Positions 1 to 8,005 of a stretch of 9,902 bases of DNA are shown here, piece by piece. Numbering within the stretch: the first letter of the stretch is position 1; every line of letters starts with the position of its first letter. Origin of the DNA: Betaproteobacteria bacterium. GTDB taxonomy: Bacteria; Pseudomonadota; Gammaproteobacteria; Burkholderiales; Rhodocyclaceae. Both the position numbers and the translations under genes were made by a program. The notes under the pieces are model-generated. The model searched no databases. It worked only from the letters and a program-made list of their open reading frames with translations, and was not told the origin of the DNA. Location: assembly GCA_016880375.1 (NCBI GenBank), contig JAEHDO010000047.1, positions 1 through 9,902 on the forward strand. Direction: 5' to 3'.

Positions 1-202
1 GAAAGAGGCGGATTTTGTCCGCTTTGCCGGTCAGGAGGCGCAGATACGCTTGCGACTGGCCATCAGCGGACAGCGCAACTTCACCGGCAAGCTGGCCGGT
101 GTCGAGGACGGGCGGCTGCGGCTGGAATGCGACGGCAAGATGCATGAGTTCGAACTGGACCAGGTGGACAAGGCCCGCCTGGTACCGAAGCTGAAGTTCT
201 GA
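1..202 (+). CDS. rimP: Ribosome maturation factor RimP, C-terminal fragment
   Basis: This is the 3' end of a gene that begins before the window; complete codons start at base 2 and give 66 residues before TGA at 200-202. RimP is a cytoplasmic factor needed for efficient maturation of the 30S ribosomal subunit. The visible part reads as the small C-terminal SH3-like beta domain. It contains the stretch RNFTGKLAGVEDGRLRLE and ends ARLVPKLKF, the usual kind of RimP tail. Position supports the call: rimP directly precedes nusA in most proteobacteria, and here the gap to the nusA ATG is 24 nt. The N-terminal domain cannot be judged. The call rests on the C-terminal pattern plus synteny and is quite secure. 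Confidence 0.9.
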   Translation, partial: KEADFVRFAGQEAQIRLRLAISGQRNFTGKLAGVEDGRLRLECDGKMHEFELDQVDKARLVPKLKF

Positions 203-216
203 ATCAAGGATTGGTT

Positions 217-221
217 GGAGG
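217..221 (+). promoter_or_regulatory. Shine-Dalgarno site of nusA
   Basis: GGAGG lies 5 nt before the ATG at 227. It decides the start: an in-frame TTG at 215 would add four residues (MEEE), but it overlaps this site and has no ribosome binding site of its own, so ATG 227 is preferred. Confidence 0.75.
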
Positions 222-226
222 AAGAG

Positions 227-1699
227 ATGAGCAAAGAGATGTTGCTGCTGGTGGATGCCCTGGCACGCGAAAAGAACGTCGCCAAGGATATCGTCTTTGC
301 GGCCCTTGAGTCGGCGCTGGCCTCCGCGACCAAGAAGCGCATCAACGAGGAAGCCGACGTGCGCGTTGCCATCGACCAGAATAGCGGCGAGTTCGATTCC
401 TTCCGCCGCTGGCAGGTCGTGCCCGACGAGGCCGTGGAAAATCCCGATGCGCAGATTGCCCTCTCCGAGGCGCAGCAGGAGATGCCCGACATTCAGCTTG
501 AGGAGTTCATCGAGGAGCAGCTCGAACCGATCGATTTCGGCCGCATTGGCGCCCAGGCTGCCAAGCAGGTCATCATGCAGAAGATCCGCGACGCCGAGCG
601 CGAGCAGGTGCTGAGCGACTTCCTCGAGCGCAAAGAGCATCTCGTCACCGGCACGGTCAAGCGCATCGAGCGCGGCAACGCCATCATCGAGGCCGGTCGT
701 ATCGAGGCGGTTCTGCCGCGCGACCAGATGATCCCGAAGGAAAACCTGCGTGTCGGCGACCGTGTGCGCGCCTACCTGCTGAAGATCGACCGCGCCGCCC
801 GCGGCCCGCAGCTGATCCTCTCGCGCACTGCACCGGAGTTCATCATCAGGCTGTTCGAGCTGGAAGTGCCTGAAATGGAAGACGGCTTGCTCGAAATCAA
901 GTCAGCGGCCCGGGACCCCGGCGTGCGGGCCAAGATCGCCGTCAAATCCAACGATCCTCGCGTCGACCCGATAGGCACCTGCGTCGGCATGCGCGGCTCG
1001 CGCGTTACGGCGGTGACCAATGAACTGGCCGGCGAGCGCGTTGATATCGTCCTCTGGTCGGCCGATCCGGCCCAGTTCGTCATCGGGGCCCTGGCCCCCG
1101 CCGACGTCAGCAGCATCGTCGTGGACGAGGAGAAGCACAGCATGGACGTGGTGGTAGACGAGGACAATCTTGCCATCGCCATCGGCCGCTCCGGACAGAA
1201 CGTGCGCCTGGCCTCCGAACTGACCGGCTGGGCCATCAACCTGATGACCGTCGAAGAGTCGCAGAAGAAATCCGAGGAAGAGCAGGGCTCGATCCGCAAG
1301 CTCTTCATGGAAAAGCTGGATGTAGACGAGGAGGTGGCAGACATCCTCATCGAGGAGGGCTTTTCCACCGTCGAGGAGATTGCCTACGTGCCGCTCAACG
1401 AGATGCTGGAGATAGAGGCATTCGACGAGGATACTGTGAACGAACTGCGCAACCGCGCCCGCAATGTCCTGCTAACCGAGGCGATTGTCGACGAGGAGCA
1501 ACTGGAGAACGTCGCCGACGACCTGCTCAACCTGGAAGGCATGGACAAGCCGCTGGCGGCCAAGCTGGCGCGGGCCAGCATTCGCACGCGAGACGACCTG
1601 GCCGATCTGGCGGTCGACGAGCTCGTCGAGCTGTCCGGCATCGACGACGAGCGGGCCAAAAATTTGATCACCACGGCGCGCGCGCACTGGTTCGAGTAA
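227..1699 (+). CDS. nusA: Transcription termination/antitermination factor NusA
   Basis: NusA binds RNA polymerase near the RNA exit channel. It promotes pausing and hairpin-dependent termination, and with NusB, NusE and NusG takes part in antitermination on rRNA operons. The protein is 490 residues, close to the 495 of E. coli. Domains in order: N-terminal polymerase-binding domain (about 1-130, with the [10 protein letters not shown] segment); S1 RNA-binding domain (about 135-200, starting [14 protein letters not shown]); KH1 with GMRG at 254-257; KH2 with GRSG at 320-323; and two C-terminal acidic repeats (about 362-420 and 430-490). The two acidic repeats are typical of proteobacterial NusA and contact the polymerase alpha subunit or lambda N-type partners. 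The start is ATG 227 with GGAGG 5 nt upstream. The stop codon overlaps the ribosome binding site of infB, so the genes are probably co-translated. In E. coli the operon is autoregulated by NusA; no such element is visible inside this window. Confidence 0.98.
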   Translation: MSKEMLLLVDALAREKNVAKDIVFAALESALASATKKRINEEADVRVAIDQNSGEFDSFRRWQVVPDEAVENPDAQIALSEAQQEMPDIQLEEFIEEQLEPIDFGRIGAQAAKQVIMQKIRDAEREQVLSDFLERKEHLVTGTVKRIERGNAIIEAGRIEAVLPRDQMIPKENLRVGDRVRAYLLKIDRAARGPQLILSRTAPEFIIRLFELEVPEMEDGLLEIKSAARDPGVRAKIAVKSNDPRVDPIGTCVGMRGSRVTAVTNELAGERVDIVLWSADPAQFVIGALAPADVSSIVVDEEKHSMDVVVDEDNLAIAIGRSGQNVRLASELTGWAINLMTVEESQKKSEEEQGSIRKLFMEKLDVDEEVADILIEEGFSTVEEIAYVPLNEMLEIEAFDEDTVNELRNRARNVLLTEAIVDEEQLENVADDLLNLEGMDKPLAAKLARASIRTRDDLADLAVDELVELSGIDDERAKNLITTARAHWFE

Positions 1700-1703
1700 G
1701 GAG
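1698..1703 (+). promoter_or_regulatory. Shine-Dalgarno site of infB, overlapping the nusA stop
   Basis: AAGGAG lies 5 nt before ATG 1709 and shares its first two bases with the TAA stop of nusA. A ribosome ending nusA would sit directly on the infB binding site, which suggests translational coupling. Confidence 0.8.
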
Positions 1704-1708
1704 CCGAC

Positions 1709-4249
1709 ATGGCACAGACGAGCGTAAGCCAATTCGCCAGCGAGCTGAAAATGCCCGCAGCTGCCCTGCTTGAGCAACTCGCCAAGGCGGGCGTGGGCAA
1801 GAAGGGTGAAACAGACCTGCTCAGCGATGCCGACAAGACGAAACTCCTCGACTACCTGCGCAAGTCGCATGGCGGTGCCGAGAGCAAGTCGAAGATTACC
1901 CTGACGCGCAAGCAGACCACCGAGATCAAGAAGGCCGATTCCTCCGGCAAGGCGCGCACCATCCAGGTGGAGGTGCGAAAGAAGCGTGTTTTCGTCAAGC
2001 GCGACGAGTCGCAGGAAGCCGAAGCCGTCGCGCCGGCGCCGGCGCCGGCCGCAACGCCACAGCCCGTTGTCGACGCCGAGCAGGCCAGGCTGCGCGAACA
2101 GGAGTCGCAAAAGCAATCCGAACTGATGGCGCGCCAGGCGGCAGAGATCAAGGAAAAGCAGGAGCGCGAGGTTAAGGCCAGGCAGGAGGCCGAAGAGCGC
2201 CAGGTGGCGCAGCAGGCGGCTGTCGAAGCGGAAAAGACCAAGGCGCAGGAAGCCGCTGCCCCCGGTACCACCGGCACATTGCACAAGCCGGCCGGCAAGC
2301 CCGACAAGAAGGATGAAAAGCAGAAGAAGGCGACGACCGCCTGGAAGGAGGAAGCCGCCAAGAAACGCGCCATCAAGACGCGCGGCGATACCGGCGGCGC
2401 CTCTGGCTGGCGTGGCGCCAAGGGCGGCGGGCGCCATCGGCACCAGCACCACGAGGAGCATGCTCCGGCGCAGATGCCTTCCGAGCCGATCGTGCGCGAG
2501 GTACTGGTGCCGGAGACCATTACCGTTGCCGACCTCGCCCACAAGATGGCGGTCAAGGCCGCCGAGGTCATCAAGGTGCTGATGAAGCTCGGATCCATGG
2601 TCACCATCAACCAGGTCCTCGACCAGGAGACCGCGATGATCGTGGTCGAGGAAATGGGACACCTTGCCAAGGCCGCCAAGCTCGACGACCCGGACGCCCT
2701 GCTTGCCGAAGCGGAGGAAGCGCACAAGGACGCTGTTTTGGAGCCGCGCGCACCCGTGGTAACCGTCATGGGCCACGTCGACCATGGCAAGACCTCGTTG
2801 CTCGACCACATCCGCAAGACGCGCGTTGCCCACGGCGAGGCCGGCGGCATCACGCAGCACATCGGTGCCTACCACGTCGAGACGCCGCGCGGCATGGTCA
2901 CCTTCCTGGATACGCCGGGCCACGAGGCGTTTACCGCCATGCGTGCCCGCGGCGCCAAAGCCACCGACCTGGTCATCCTGGTGGTGGCGGCTGACGATGG
3001 TGTCATGCCGCAAACCAAGGAAGCCATCCATCACGCCAAGGCCGCCAATGTGCCGCTGGTGGTGGCCGTAAACAAGATCGACAAACCCGAGGCCAACCCG
3101 GAGCGCGTCAAGCAGGAACTGGTGGCCGAGAGCGTGGTGCCGGAGGAATACGGCGGCGATTCGCCTTTCGTGCCGGTATCGGCCAAGACTGGCCAGGGTA
3201 TCGACGATTTGATCGAGCAAGTGCTGCTGCAGGCCGAGGTGCTGGAGCTCAAGGCGCCAAGGAATACGCTGGCGAAGGGCCTCATCATTGAATCCCGCCT
3301 CGACAAGGGCAAGGGTCCGGTGGCGACCATCCTGGTGCAGTCGGGCACGCTCAGGCGCGGCGATATCCTGCTGGCCGGAGCCGCCTATGGCCGTGTGCGT
3401 GCCATGCTTGACGAGAACGGCGAGACGATCGATGCGGCCGGCCCCTCCATCCCGGTGGAGATCCAGGGCCTGTCGGATGTGCCGATGGCCGGCGACGAGG
3501 CGATGGTGCTTGCCGACGAGCGCAAGGCGCGTGAAATCGCGCTCTTCCGCCAAGGCAAGTTCCGCGACGTAAAACTGGCCAGGCAGCAGGCGGCCAAGCT
3601 GGAGAACATGTTCGAGCAGATGGGCGAGGGCGAGGTCAAGAGCCTGCCGCTCATCGTCAAGGCCGACGTGCAGGGCTCGCAGGAAGCGCTGGCCCATGCG
3701 CTGCAGAAGCTGTCCACCGATGAGGTCAAGGTCAACATCATCCATGCCGCGGTTGGCGGCATCAGCGAATCGGATGTCAACCTTGCCTCCGCATCGAAGG
3801 CTGTCATCATAGGCTTCAACACGCGCGCCGACGCCCAGACGCGCAAGCTGGCCGAGAGCCTCGGCGTGGACGTCCGCTACTACAACATCATCTACGACGC
3901 CGTGGACGAGGTGAAGGCAGCGATGTCCGGCATGCTCACGCCGGAGAAGAAGGAGAGCGCCATCGGCCTGGTGGAGATCCGCCAGGTGTTCCGCATTTCC
4001 AGAGTCGGATCCGTTGCCGGCTGCTATGTTCTGGATGGCCTCGTGCGCCGCGGCTCGCAGGTGCGCCTGCTGCGCGACAACGTGGTGATCTGGACCGGCG
4101 AGCTGGATTCGCTCAAGCGTTTCAAGGACGACGTGCGCGAGGTCAAGGCCGGCTTCGAGTGCGGCCTCTCCCTGAAAAACTACAACGACATCCAGGAAGG
4201 CGACCAGCTCGAGGTCTTCGAGATCCAGGAAGTGGCGCGGACACTGTAG
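1709..4249 (+). CDS. infB: Translation initiation factor IF-2
   Basis: IF2 is the GTPase that brings initiator fMet-tRNA to the 30S subunit and promotes 50S joining. The protein has 846 residues, a little shorter than the 890 of E. coli IF2-alpha. In order: an IF2 N-terminal helical subdomain (about 1-55); an associated basic segment (about 60-97); a charged, Glu/Lys/Gln/Ala-rich linker likely to be helical (about 100-250) with an Ala-Pro repeat; a second IF2_N subdomain (about 258-315); the G domain; then beta-barrel domain II, domain III and the fMet-tRNA-binding C-terminal barrel. G motifs are intact: GHVDHGKT at 355-362, [10 protein letters not shown] at 379-388, DTPGH at 401-405, NKID at 455-458 and SAK at 491-493. 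The start is ATG 1709 behind AAGGAG. E. coli makes shorter IF2 forms from internal starts. Here I found no internal start with a well-spaced Shine-Dalgarno; the Met at residue 256 is preceded by GGAG about 15 nt away, which is too far. Nothing is broken. Confidence 0.98.
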   Translation: MAQTSVSQFASELKMPAAALLEQLAKAGVGKKGETDLLSDADKTKLLDYLRKSHGGAESKSKITLTRKQTTEIKKADSSGKARTIQVEVRKKRVFVKRDESQEAEAVAPAPAPAATPQPVVDAEQARLREQESQKQSELMARQAAEIKEKQEREVKARQEAEERQVAQQAAVEAEKTKAQEAAAPGTTGTLHKPAGKPDKKDEKQKKATTAWKEEAAKKRAIKTRGDTGGASGWRGAKGGGRHRHQHHEEHAPAQMPSEPIVREVLVPETITVADLAHKMAVKAAEVIKVLMKLGSMVTINQVLDQETAMIVVEEMGHLAKAAKLDDPDALLAEAEEAHKDAVLEPRAPVVTVMGHVDHGKTSLLDHIRKTRVAHGEAGGITQHIGAYHVETPRGMVTFLDTPGHEAFTAMRARGAKATDLVILVVAADDGVMPQTKEAIHHAKAANVPLVVAVNKIDKPEANPERVKQELVAESVVPEEYGGDSPFVPVSAKTGQGIDDLIEQVLLQAEVLELKAPRNTLAKGLIIESRLDKGKGPVATILVQSGTLRRGDILLAGAAYGRVRAMLDENGETIDAAGPSIPVEIQGLSDVPMAGDEAMVLADERKAREIALFRQGKFRDVKLARQQAAKLENMFEQMGEGEVKSLPLIVKADVQGSQEALAHALQKLSTDEVKVNIIHAAVGGISESDVNLASASKAVIIGFNTRADAQTRKLAESLGVDVRYYNIIYDAVDEVKAAMSGMLTPEKKESAIGLVEIRQVFRISRVGSVAGCYVLDGLVRRGSQVRLLRDNVVIWTGELDSLKRFKDDVREVKAGFECGLSLKNYNDIQEGDQLEVFEIQEVARTL
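2030..2049 (+). repeat. Short GCGCCG tandem repeat inside infB
   Basis: There are three perfect copies of GCGCCG (2030-2047) plus a partial fourth, read as Ala-Pro repeats (residues 108-114 of IF2). It sits in the poorly conserved linker of IF2. The unit is in frame and a multiple of three, so copy-number change would only alter linker length. It is also locally self-complementary (GGCGCC). This is probably low-complexity linker coding rather than a functional element. Confidence 0.7.
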
Positions 4250-4261
4250 GACTGACGGCCT

Positions 4262-4630
4262 ATGCCGAAGGAGTTTTCCCGCAGCAGCCGCGTCGCCGAG
4301 CAGATCCAGCGCGAACTGGCCGAACTGATCCGTCTGGAGCTGAAGGATCCCCGCGTTGGTCTGATCACCCTCACCGGCGTCGAGCTGACGCCGGATTACG
4401 CCCATGCCAAGGTCTTCTACACCACGCTGGCCGACCCATCCGCACGGCAGGGCATTGACGCGGGACTGCGCCGTGCCAGCGGCTTCCTGCGGCGCGAACT
4501 GGGCCGCCGCATCCGCATCCATACCCTGCCTGAACTGCATTTCGTCTTCGACGAGTCGGTCGAGCGGGGCGATCGCCTGTCCCGCCTGATCGACGAAGCC
4601 GTCGCCTCCGACCGCAAGCACGAGGGCTAG
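4262..4630 (+). CDS. rbfA: 30S ribosome-binding factor RbfA
   Basis: RbfA is a small single-KH-domain protein that binds free 30S subunits near the 5' helix of 16S rRNA. It helps late maturation, especially at low temperature. The protein is 122 residues against 133 in E. coli and is complete. The N-terminal [18 protein letters not shown] helix, the [19 protein letters not shown] strand-loop and the [11 protein letters not shown] segment are characteristic of the family. The start is ATG 4262, 12 nt after the infB stop. The ribosome binding site is weak (AGGA at 4248-4251, about 10 nt away and overlapping the infB stop), so translation may depend on ribosomes finishing infB. The neighbours infB and truB are its usual operon partners. 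Confidence 0.97.
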   Translation: MPKEFSRSSRVAEQIQRELAELIRLELKDPRVGLITLTGVELTPDYAHAKVFYTTLADPSARQGIDAGLRRASGFLRRELGRRIRIHTLPELHFVFDESVERGDRLSRLIDEAVASDRKHEG

Positions 4631-4650
4631 CCCCTCCGCCGCAGCTTGCC

Positions 4651-5580
4651 ATGAACCGTCCGAGCAAACCGCCGCGCCGCCGGATCGACGGCGTCCTGCT
4701 GCTCGACAAGCCGGCTGGCCTGACCTCGAACGCCGCCCTGCAGAAGGCCAAATGGCTGCTCAATGCGGCCAAGGCCGGTCATACCGGAACGCTGGATCCG
4801 ATGGCCACCGGCCTGTTGCCGATCTGCTTTGGGGAGGCCACCAAGTTCGCCGGGGAACTCCTCGCTGCAGACAAGCGCTACGCGGCTACAGTCCGGCTCG
4901 GCGTGCGTACCGACACGGCAGATGCCGAAGGCCGGATAACAGAGACCCGGCCGGTGGCGGCGACCCGGGAGCAGGTGGAAGCGGCCCTGGCCCGATTCCG
5001 CGGCGACATCCTGCAGGTACCGCCCATGCATTCCGCCCTCAAGCGCGACGGGAAGCCACTGTACGAGTATGCACGCCAGGGCATCGAACTCCAGCGCACG
5101 CCGCGCGCAGTCACCATTCATGCGCTTGATTTGAGCACTTTCGCGGGAGATCGTCTTGAGTTCGATGTAAGTTGCAGCAAAGGAACCTACATTCGCACGC
5201 TCGCGCAGGATATCGGGGAGGTGTTGGGCTGCGGCGGCCACCTGACCGCGTTGCGGCGCACCCGCATCGGCAAACTGCATTTGGAAAATGCCGTCACCCT
5301 CGATGCTTTGGAGGCACTGCCGGCGGAATCCCGCCATGCCCTCCTGCAGCCGACCGATGCCCTGCTGGCGGCACTGCCCATGCTGGGCCTAGACGAGGCT
5401 GCGGCTCTGCGCTTCAGCCATGGCCAGGCGGTGCGGGCAGGGGAGGGTTCCCCTGCCGGACAGTGGCGGGTCTATGCTGCCGACGGCCGCTTTCTCGGAT
5501 TGGGACGCACCGATCCCGATGGGCGGGTGGCACCTGTCCGCCTGGTGGCAACCACGATTGTAAAGCCCGTTCCTGAGTGA
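4651..5580 (+). CDS. truB: tRNA pseudouridine(55) synthase TruB
   Basis: TruB converts uridine 55 in the T-loop of nearly all tRNAs to pseudouridine and also acts as a tRNA folding chaperone. The protein is 309 residues, near the usual length (314 in E. coli). The catalytic motif GHTGTLDPMATGLL is present with the nucleophile at Asp49, matching Asp48 of E. coli. The conserved tyrosine motif DKRYAATVRLG has Tyr77, and CSKGTYIRTLAQDIG carries the conserved Arg182. The tail (about 250-305) is the PUA-like RNA-binding domain. It starts 20 nt after rbfA, at ATG 4651; I see no Shine-Dalgarno, so either coupling or a non-SD start is likely. In E. coli truB is followed by rpsO and pnp. Here a convergent gene follows, so this is the end of the operon on this strand. 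Confidence 0.97.
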   Translation: MNRPSKPPRRRIDGVLLLDKPAGLTSNAALQKAKWLLNAAKAGHTGTLDPMATGLLPICFGEATKFAGELLAADKRYAATVRLGVRTDTADAEGRITETRPVAATREQVEAALARFRGDILQVPPMHSALKRDGKPLYEYARQGIELQRTPRAVTIHALDLSTFAGDRLEFDVSCSKGTYIRTLAQDIGEVLGCGGHLTALRRTRIGKLHLENAVTLDALEALPAESRHALLQPTDALLAALPMLGLDEAAALRFSHGQAVRAGEGSPAGQWRVYAADGRFLGLGRTDPDGRVAPVRLVATTIVKPVPE

Positions 5581-5608
5581 GCAGGACCACGGCAGGAATG
5601 CATTCCTG
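5570..5608. repeat. Cluster of TTCCTG/CAGGA(A) inverted half-sites at the truB end
   Basis: Four alternating half-sites occur: TTCCTG at 5570-5575, CAGGA at 5582-5586, CAGGAA at 5593-5598 and TTCCTG at 5603-5608. The last two are part of a perfect 16-bp palindrome, CAGGAATGCATTCCTG (5593-5608). The first two form a hairpin with a 6-nt loop that contains the truB stop. The two hairpins cannot both exclude the alternative pairing of the first half-site with the third. There is no T-run after either on either strand, so this is not a canonical intrinsic terminator. It lies in the 80-nt convergent gap before the cyclase stop. A further imperfect hairpin (about 5647-5669) straddles that stop, also without a T-run. 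Confidence 0.6.
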
Positions 5609-5660
5609 AACGCGGGCCTCATGCACCTGCACATGCCCTGAAATCCCCGGGCCTTGACCG

Positions 5661-6881
5661 TCAGGCCGGTGTGTCGGCTGCCATGACCTGGTTGCGCCCG
5701 GCCTCCTTGGCGGCGTACAGCGCCGTGTCGGCGCGGGCGATCAGACTGTCCAGATCGTTGCCATCCACCGGAAAGGCCGCCACGCCGAAACTGGCAGTCA
5801 GAACGGAGCCGTCGCCGCGGTCGATATTCAGCGACTCGACCCGCTTGCGCAGACGCTCGGCCGTATCGCGGGCATTCGCCTTGTCGGTGTCCGGCAGGAT
5901 GACGACGAACTCCTCCCCGCCGTAGCGTGCCAGCATGTCGCTCAAGCGCAGTTCCTGCCGGGTCGCTGCGGCGACTGCCACCAGCGCCGCGTCGCCGCGC
6001 TGGTGGCCGAATCGGTCGTTGAGATGCTTGAAATGGTCCAGGTCGAACATCAGCAGCGAGAGCGGCCGTTCATTGCGTCGCGCCCGCGACAGGTCGCGCA
6101 TGATGCTTTCCGTCAGGGCAAGGCGATTCATCGCGCCCGTCAGCGGGTCGGTACGGGCCTGGTGTTCCAGTTCCATGCCGAGGTGCACGGTCGTCATCCA
6201 GACACTGCCGAAGGTGGCCACCACCAGCAGGAAGAAGATCGACAGGAAATAGAGGGCATGCGTCGGACCGGCGCTCATCAGGTCGGCCGGCGGAACCAAC
6301 AGGGTATAGGCGGCGCGGGCGAGGGAGACGACGGCGAACTGAATGAACGCCGAGGCGGTGAACCAGTACGACGAGCGCAGCCTGGGCGAAACGTCCAGGG
6401 CCAGCAGCCGGGCGGCCATCACCGCCGGGATGGCCGTCAGCAGCGCCATCACGACGATGCGCGTGGCGATGCTCGGCAGGATGTAGGTGTAGCGGAACAG
6501 GAGCAGGGCGAGGATGGTCACCAGCAGGGAACCGAGCCAGGGCATGCGGTTCGGCATTCGGCGGAAACGGGCGATGCCCTCGTGAAAGCAGAATAGGGCC
6601 GTCAGCAGCATGCAGTTGGCGACGACAATGGAGATGAAATCCGGAATCAGGCCGCGCAGCGAGAGCAGCATGAAGCCGATGCCGCCGACGGCGTTCGCTG
6701 CTGCCCACCAGCGCAGCCCGCGTACCCCCGGCTGGCTGCGCTGGACGAAATACATGCCGACCGCGAACACCAGCGCGAACAGCAGCAGGTTGAAGGTGAG
6801 GGTGCGGATGTCGAGGGTCAATTTAGGCCTGGGGCGGGCCGCCCCGTCGTTCTTTATGTCATCCTGATGCAATGGTGTCAT
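5661..6881 (-). CDS. Membrane-bound GGDEF diguanylate cyclase
   Basis: This protein makes the second messenger cyclic di-GMP from two GTP, which commonly controls the switch between motility and attached or biofilm growth. Numbered from the ATG at 6881 it has 406 residues. The N-terminal half (about 28-225) holds six or seven hydrophobic segments, so it is an inner-membrane sensory region; I do not recognise it as a named sensor family. The GGDEF domain (about 235-400) begins with TDPLTG (Asp245) and has the metal-binding FDLDHFKHLND segment (Asp280). The active-site motif RYGGEEF has GGEEF at 321-325. The inhibitory I-site RLSD (312-315) is exactly five residues before it, so an active, feedback-inhibited enzyme is expected. 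No EAL domain follows. The start is uncertain: an in-frame TTG at 6821 would give 386 residues starting just before LDIRTLTF and would leave a normal promoter gap. The gene is convergent with truB and divergent from the pyruvyl transferase gene. Confidence 0.93.
   Translation of the reverse strand: MTPLHQDDIKNDGAARPRPKLTLDIRTLTFNLLLFALVFAVGMYFVQRSQPGVRGLRWWAAANAVGGIGFMLLSLRGLIPDFISIVVANCMLLTALFCFHEGIARFRRMPNRMPWLGSLLVTILALLLFRYTYILPSIATRIVVMALLTAIPAVMAARLLALDVSPRLRSSYWFTASAFIQFAVVSLARAAYTLLVPPADLMSAGPTHALYFLSIFFLLVVATFGSVWMTTVHLGMELEHQARTDPLTGAMNRLALTESIMRDLSRARRNERPLSLLMFDLDHFKHLNDRFGHQRGDAALVAVAAATRQELRLSDMLARYGGEEFVVILPDTDKANARDTAERLRKRVESLNIDRGDGSVLTASFGVAAFPVDGNDLDSLIARADTALYAAKEAGRNQVMAADTPA
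6831..6845. repeat. GC-rich 15-bp dyad between divergent genes
   Basis: GGGGCGG and CCGCCCC are perfect 7-bp inverted arms around one central base. The dyad lies between the TTG candidate start of the cyclase (6821) and the ATG of the pyruvyl transferase gene (6872). A one-base centre cannot form a good hairpin at full arm length, so as DNA it looks more like a protein-binding dyad. In this GC-rich genome a chance match is also possible. Confidence 0.45.
6853..6881 (-). promoter_or_regulatory. Candidate sigma-70 promoter for the diguanylate cyclase
   Basis: On the - strand, ATGACA (6881-6876, five of six matches to the -35 consensus) is followed after 17 nt by CATAAA (6858-6853, four of six matches to the -10 consensus). 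Transcription would start near 6846, at the edge of the GC-rich dyad, about 25 nt before the TTG at 6821. If real, the ATG at 6881 is part of the -35 box and cannot be the translation start. This was predicted by eye only. Confidence 0.35.
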
Positions 6882-7981
6882 CCCTTTTGCATCCTGCCAA
6901 GCCCATTCCCCACATCCTTTTTGGCGCCTGCGACCGCCACAACCTCGGTGACCTGCTGTTTCCCCACATCCTGGCGCAGTTGCTCGCGCCACGCGAAGTC
7001 ATCGTCGCCGGGCTGGCGGAGCGCGACCTGACGCCGTTCGGCGGGCATCGTGTGCGTGCCATCGGCGAGGCGCTACGGGCGTTTCCCGATGCGCCGGTGA
7101 TCCATGCCGGCGGCGAACTGCTGACCTGCGACGCCTGGGAGGCGGCGGTGATGCTGCTGCCGGCGGAGGAGGTGCCGGGCGTGATCGCGCGCTACGACGG
7201 CCGGCCGGAACGCTTAGTGTGGGCGCGGCAGTTCCTCGGGCGCGCGGACCGCGCCCCCTACTGCTTGGGTAAAAGTCAGTCCCCGCAATACGGCGCCGTG
7301 GTGTTCAACGGTGTCGGCGGCGTCGACCTGGATCGGCGCGATGCGGCTTTGCGCGAGGAGGTGCTGGCCAAGCTGCGCGTGGCGGACCGGGTCGGCGTGC
7401 GCGACCGCGCGACATTGGCGCATCTAGCCACCGCCGGCATCGCCGCCACGCTCATGCCCGACCCTGCGGTGCTGACGGCGGAACTGTTCGGCGAGCGCAT
7501 CCGCGAACGGGTGGAGAACGGGGAAGTCGCCGCCGTCCGCGCCGCCTATCCGCAAGGCTTCCTGGCCGTGCAGTTCGCCTGCTCGCTCGGCGACGACGCG
7601 ACGCTGGCGCGCATCGCCGCCGGGCTGGCGCGCGAAGCGGCGGGGCGGGGCCTCGTCTTCTTCCGTGCCGGCGCCGCGCCCTGGCACGACGACCTCGAAG
7701 TCTATCGGCGGATTGCGGTGCGTCTGCCCGGGGCGCGGGTGTGCGAATCCCTGAACGTTTGGGACCTCTGCGCCCTGATCGCGTTTAGCGCCGGCTTCAT
7801 CGGCAGCAGCCTGCATGGGCGCATCGTGGCGGAGGCCTTCGGCGTGCCGGTGATCGAGGGTATCGTGCCGGTCGGGCCGAAGGTGGCGGCCTGGCGCGAG
7901 ACTTGGGCCGGGTGCGACATGGTCGGGGCTTTCCGCGCGGCCTGGGCGGCCATGCTTAAATCGGTCTTTGGGAATACATAA
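6872..7981 (+). CDS. Polysaccharide pyruvyl transferase family protein
   Basis: Members of this family move the enolpyruvyl group of phosphoenolpyruvate onto sugars of capsules, exopolysaccharides or cell-wall polymers, giving acidic ketal groups; the exact substrate here is unknown. The protein has 369 residues, a normal length. Family-like features in order are: the N-terminal FGACDRHNLGDLLF loop (Asn24, Gly26, Asp27); a VGVRDRATLAHL stretch followed by a MPDPA motif (Asp197); and the C-terminal SSLHGRIVAEAFGVPVI motif (312-317 and on), the most typical signature. I see no signal peptide or membrane segment. The start ATG 6872 has no Shine-Dalgarno, and GTG 6875 or TTG 6887 are alternatives; conserved sequence begins only around residue 12. 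No glycosyltransferase, export or polymerase gene is in the window, so it stands alone. It ends at a strong terminator and therefore forms its own transcription unit. The family call is firm, the function is not. Confidence 0.85.
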   Translation: MVSSLLHPAKPIPHILFGACDRHNLGDLLFPHILAQLLAPREVIVAGLAERDLTPFGGHRVRAIGEALRAFPDAPVIHAGGELLTCDAWEAAVMLLPAEEVPGVIARYDGRPERLVWARQFLGRADRAPYCLGKSQSPQYGAVVFNGVGGVDLDRRDAALREEVLAKLRVADRVGVRDRATLAHLATAGIAATLMPDPAVLTAELFGERIRERVENGEVAAVRAAYPQGFLAVQFACSLGDDATLARIAAGLAREAAGRGLVFFRAGAAPWHDDLEVYRRIAVRLPGARVCESLNVWDLCALIAFSAGFIGSSLHGRIVAEAFGVPVIEGIVPVGPKVAAWRETWAGCDMVGAFRAAWAAMLKSVFGNT

Positions 7982-8005
7982 AAACCCTGAATGCTGCGGT
8001 GTGCC

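Noticed and set aside
1472..4621. A 1049-codon open frame on the - strand, antisense to infB and neighbours
   Set aside because: It is a mirror of the codon bias in a GC-rich gene: IF2 on the + strand is complete and conserved, and the antisense protein is rich in His, Leu, Gly and Arg with no recognisable domain.
4622..4636. Short hairpin-like GAGGGCTAG/CCCCTC around the rbfA stop as a terminator
   Set aside because: It is a very short stem with a bulge and no T-run, and truB follows 20 nt later in the same operon.
6003..6596. A 197-codon + strand frame within the diguanylate cyclase
   Set aside because: It is antisense to the membrane and GGDEF parts of the cyclase, and its Gln/His/Arg/Gly-rich composition is typical of a shadow frame.
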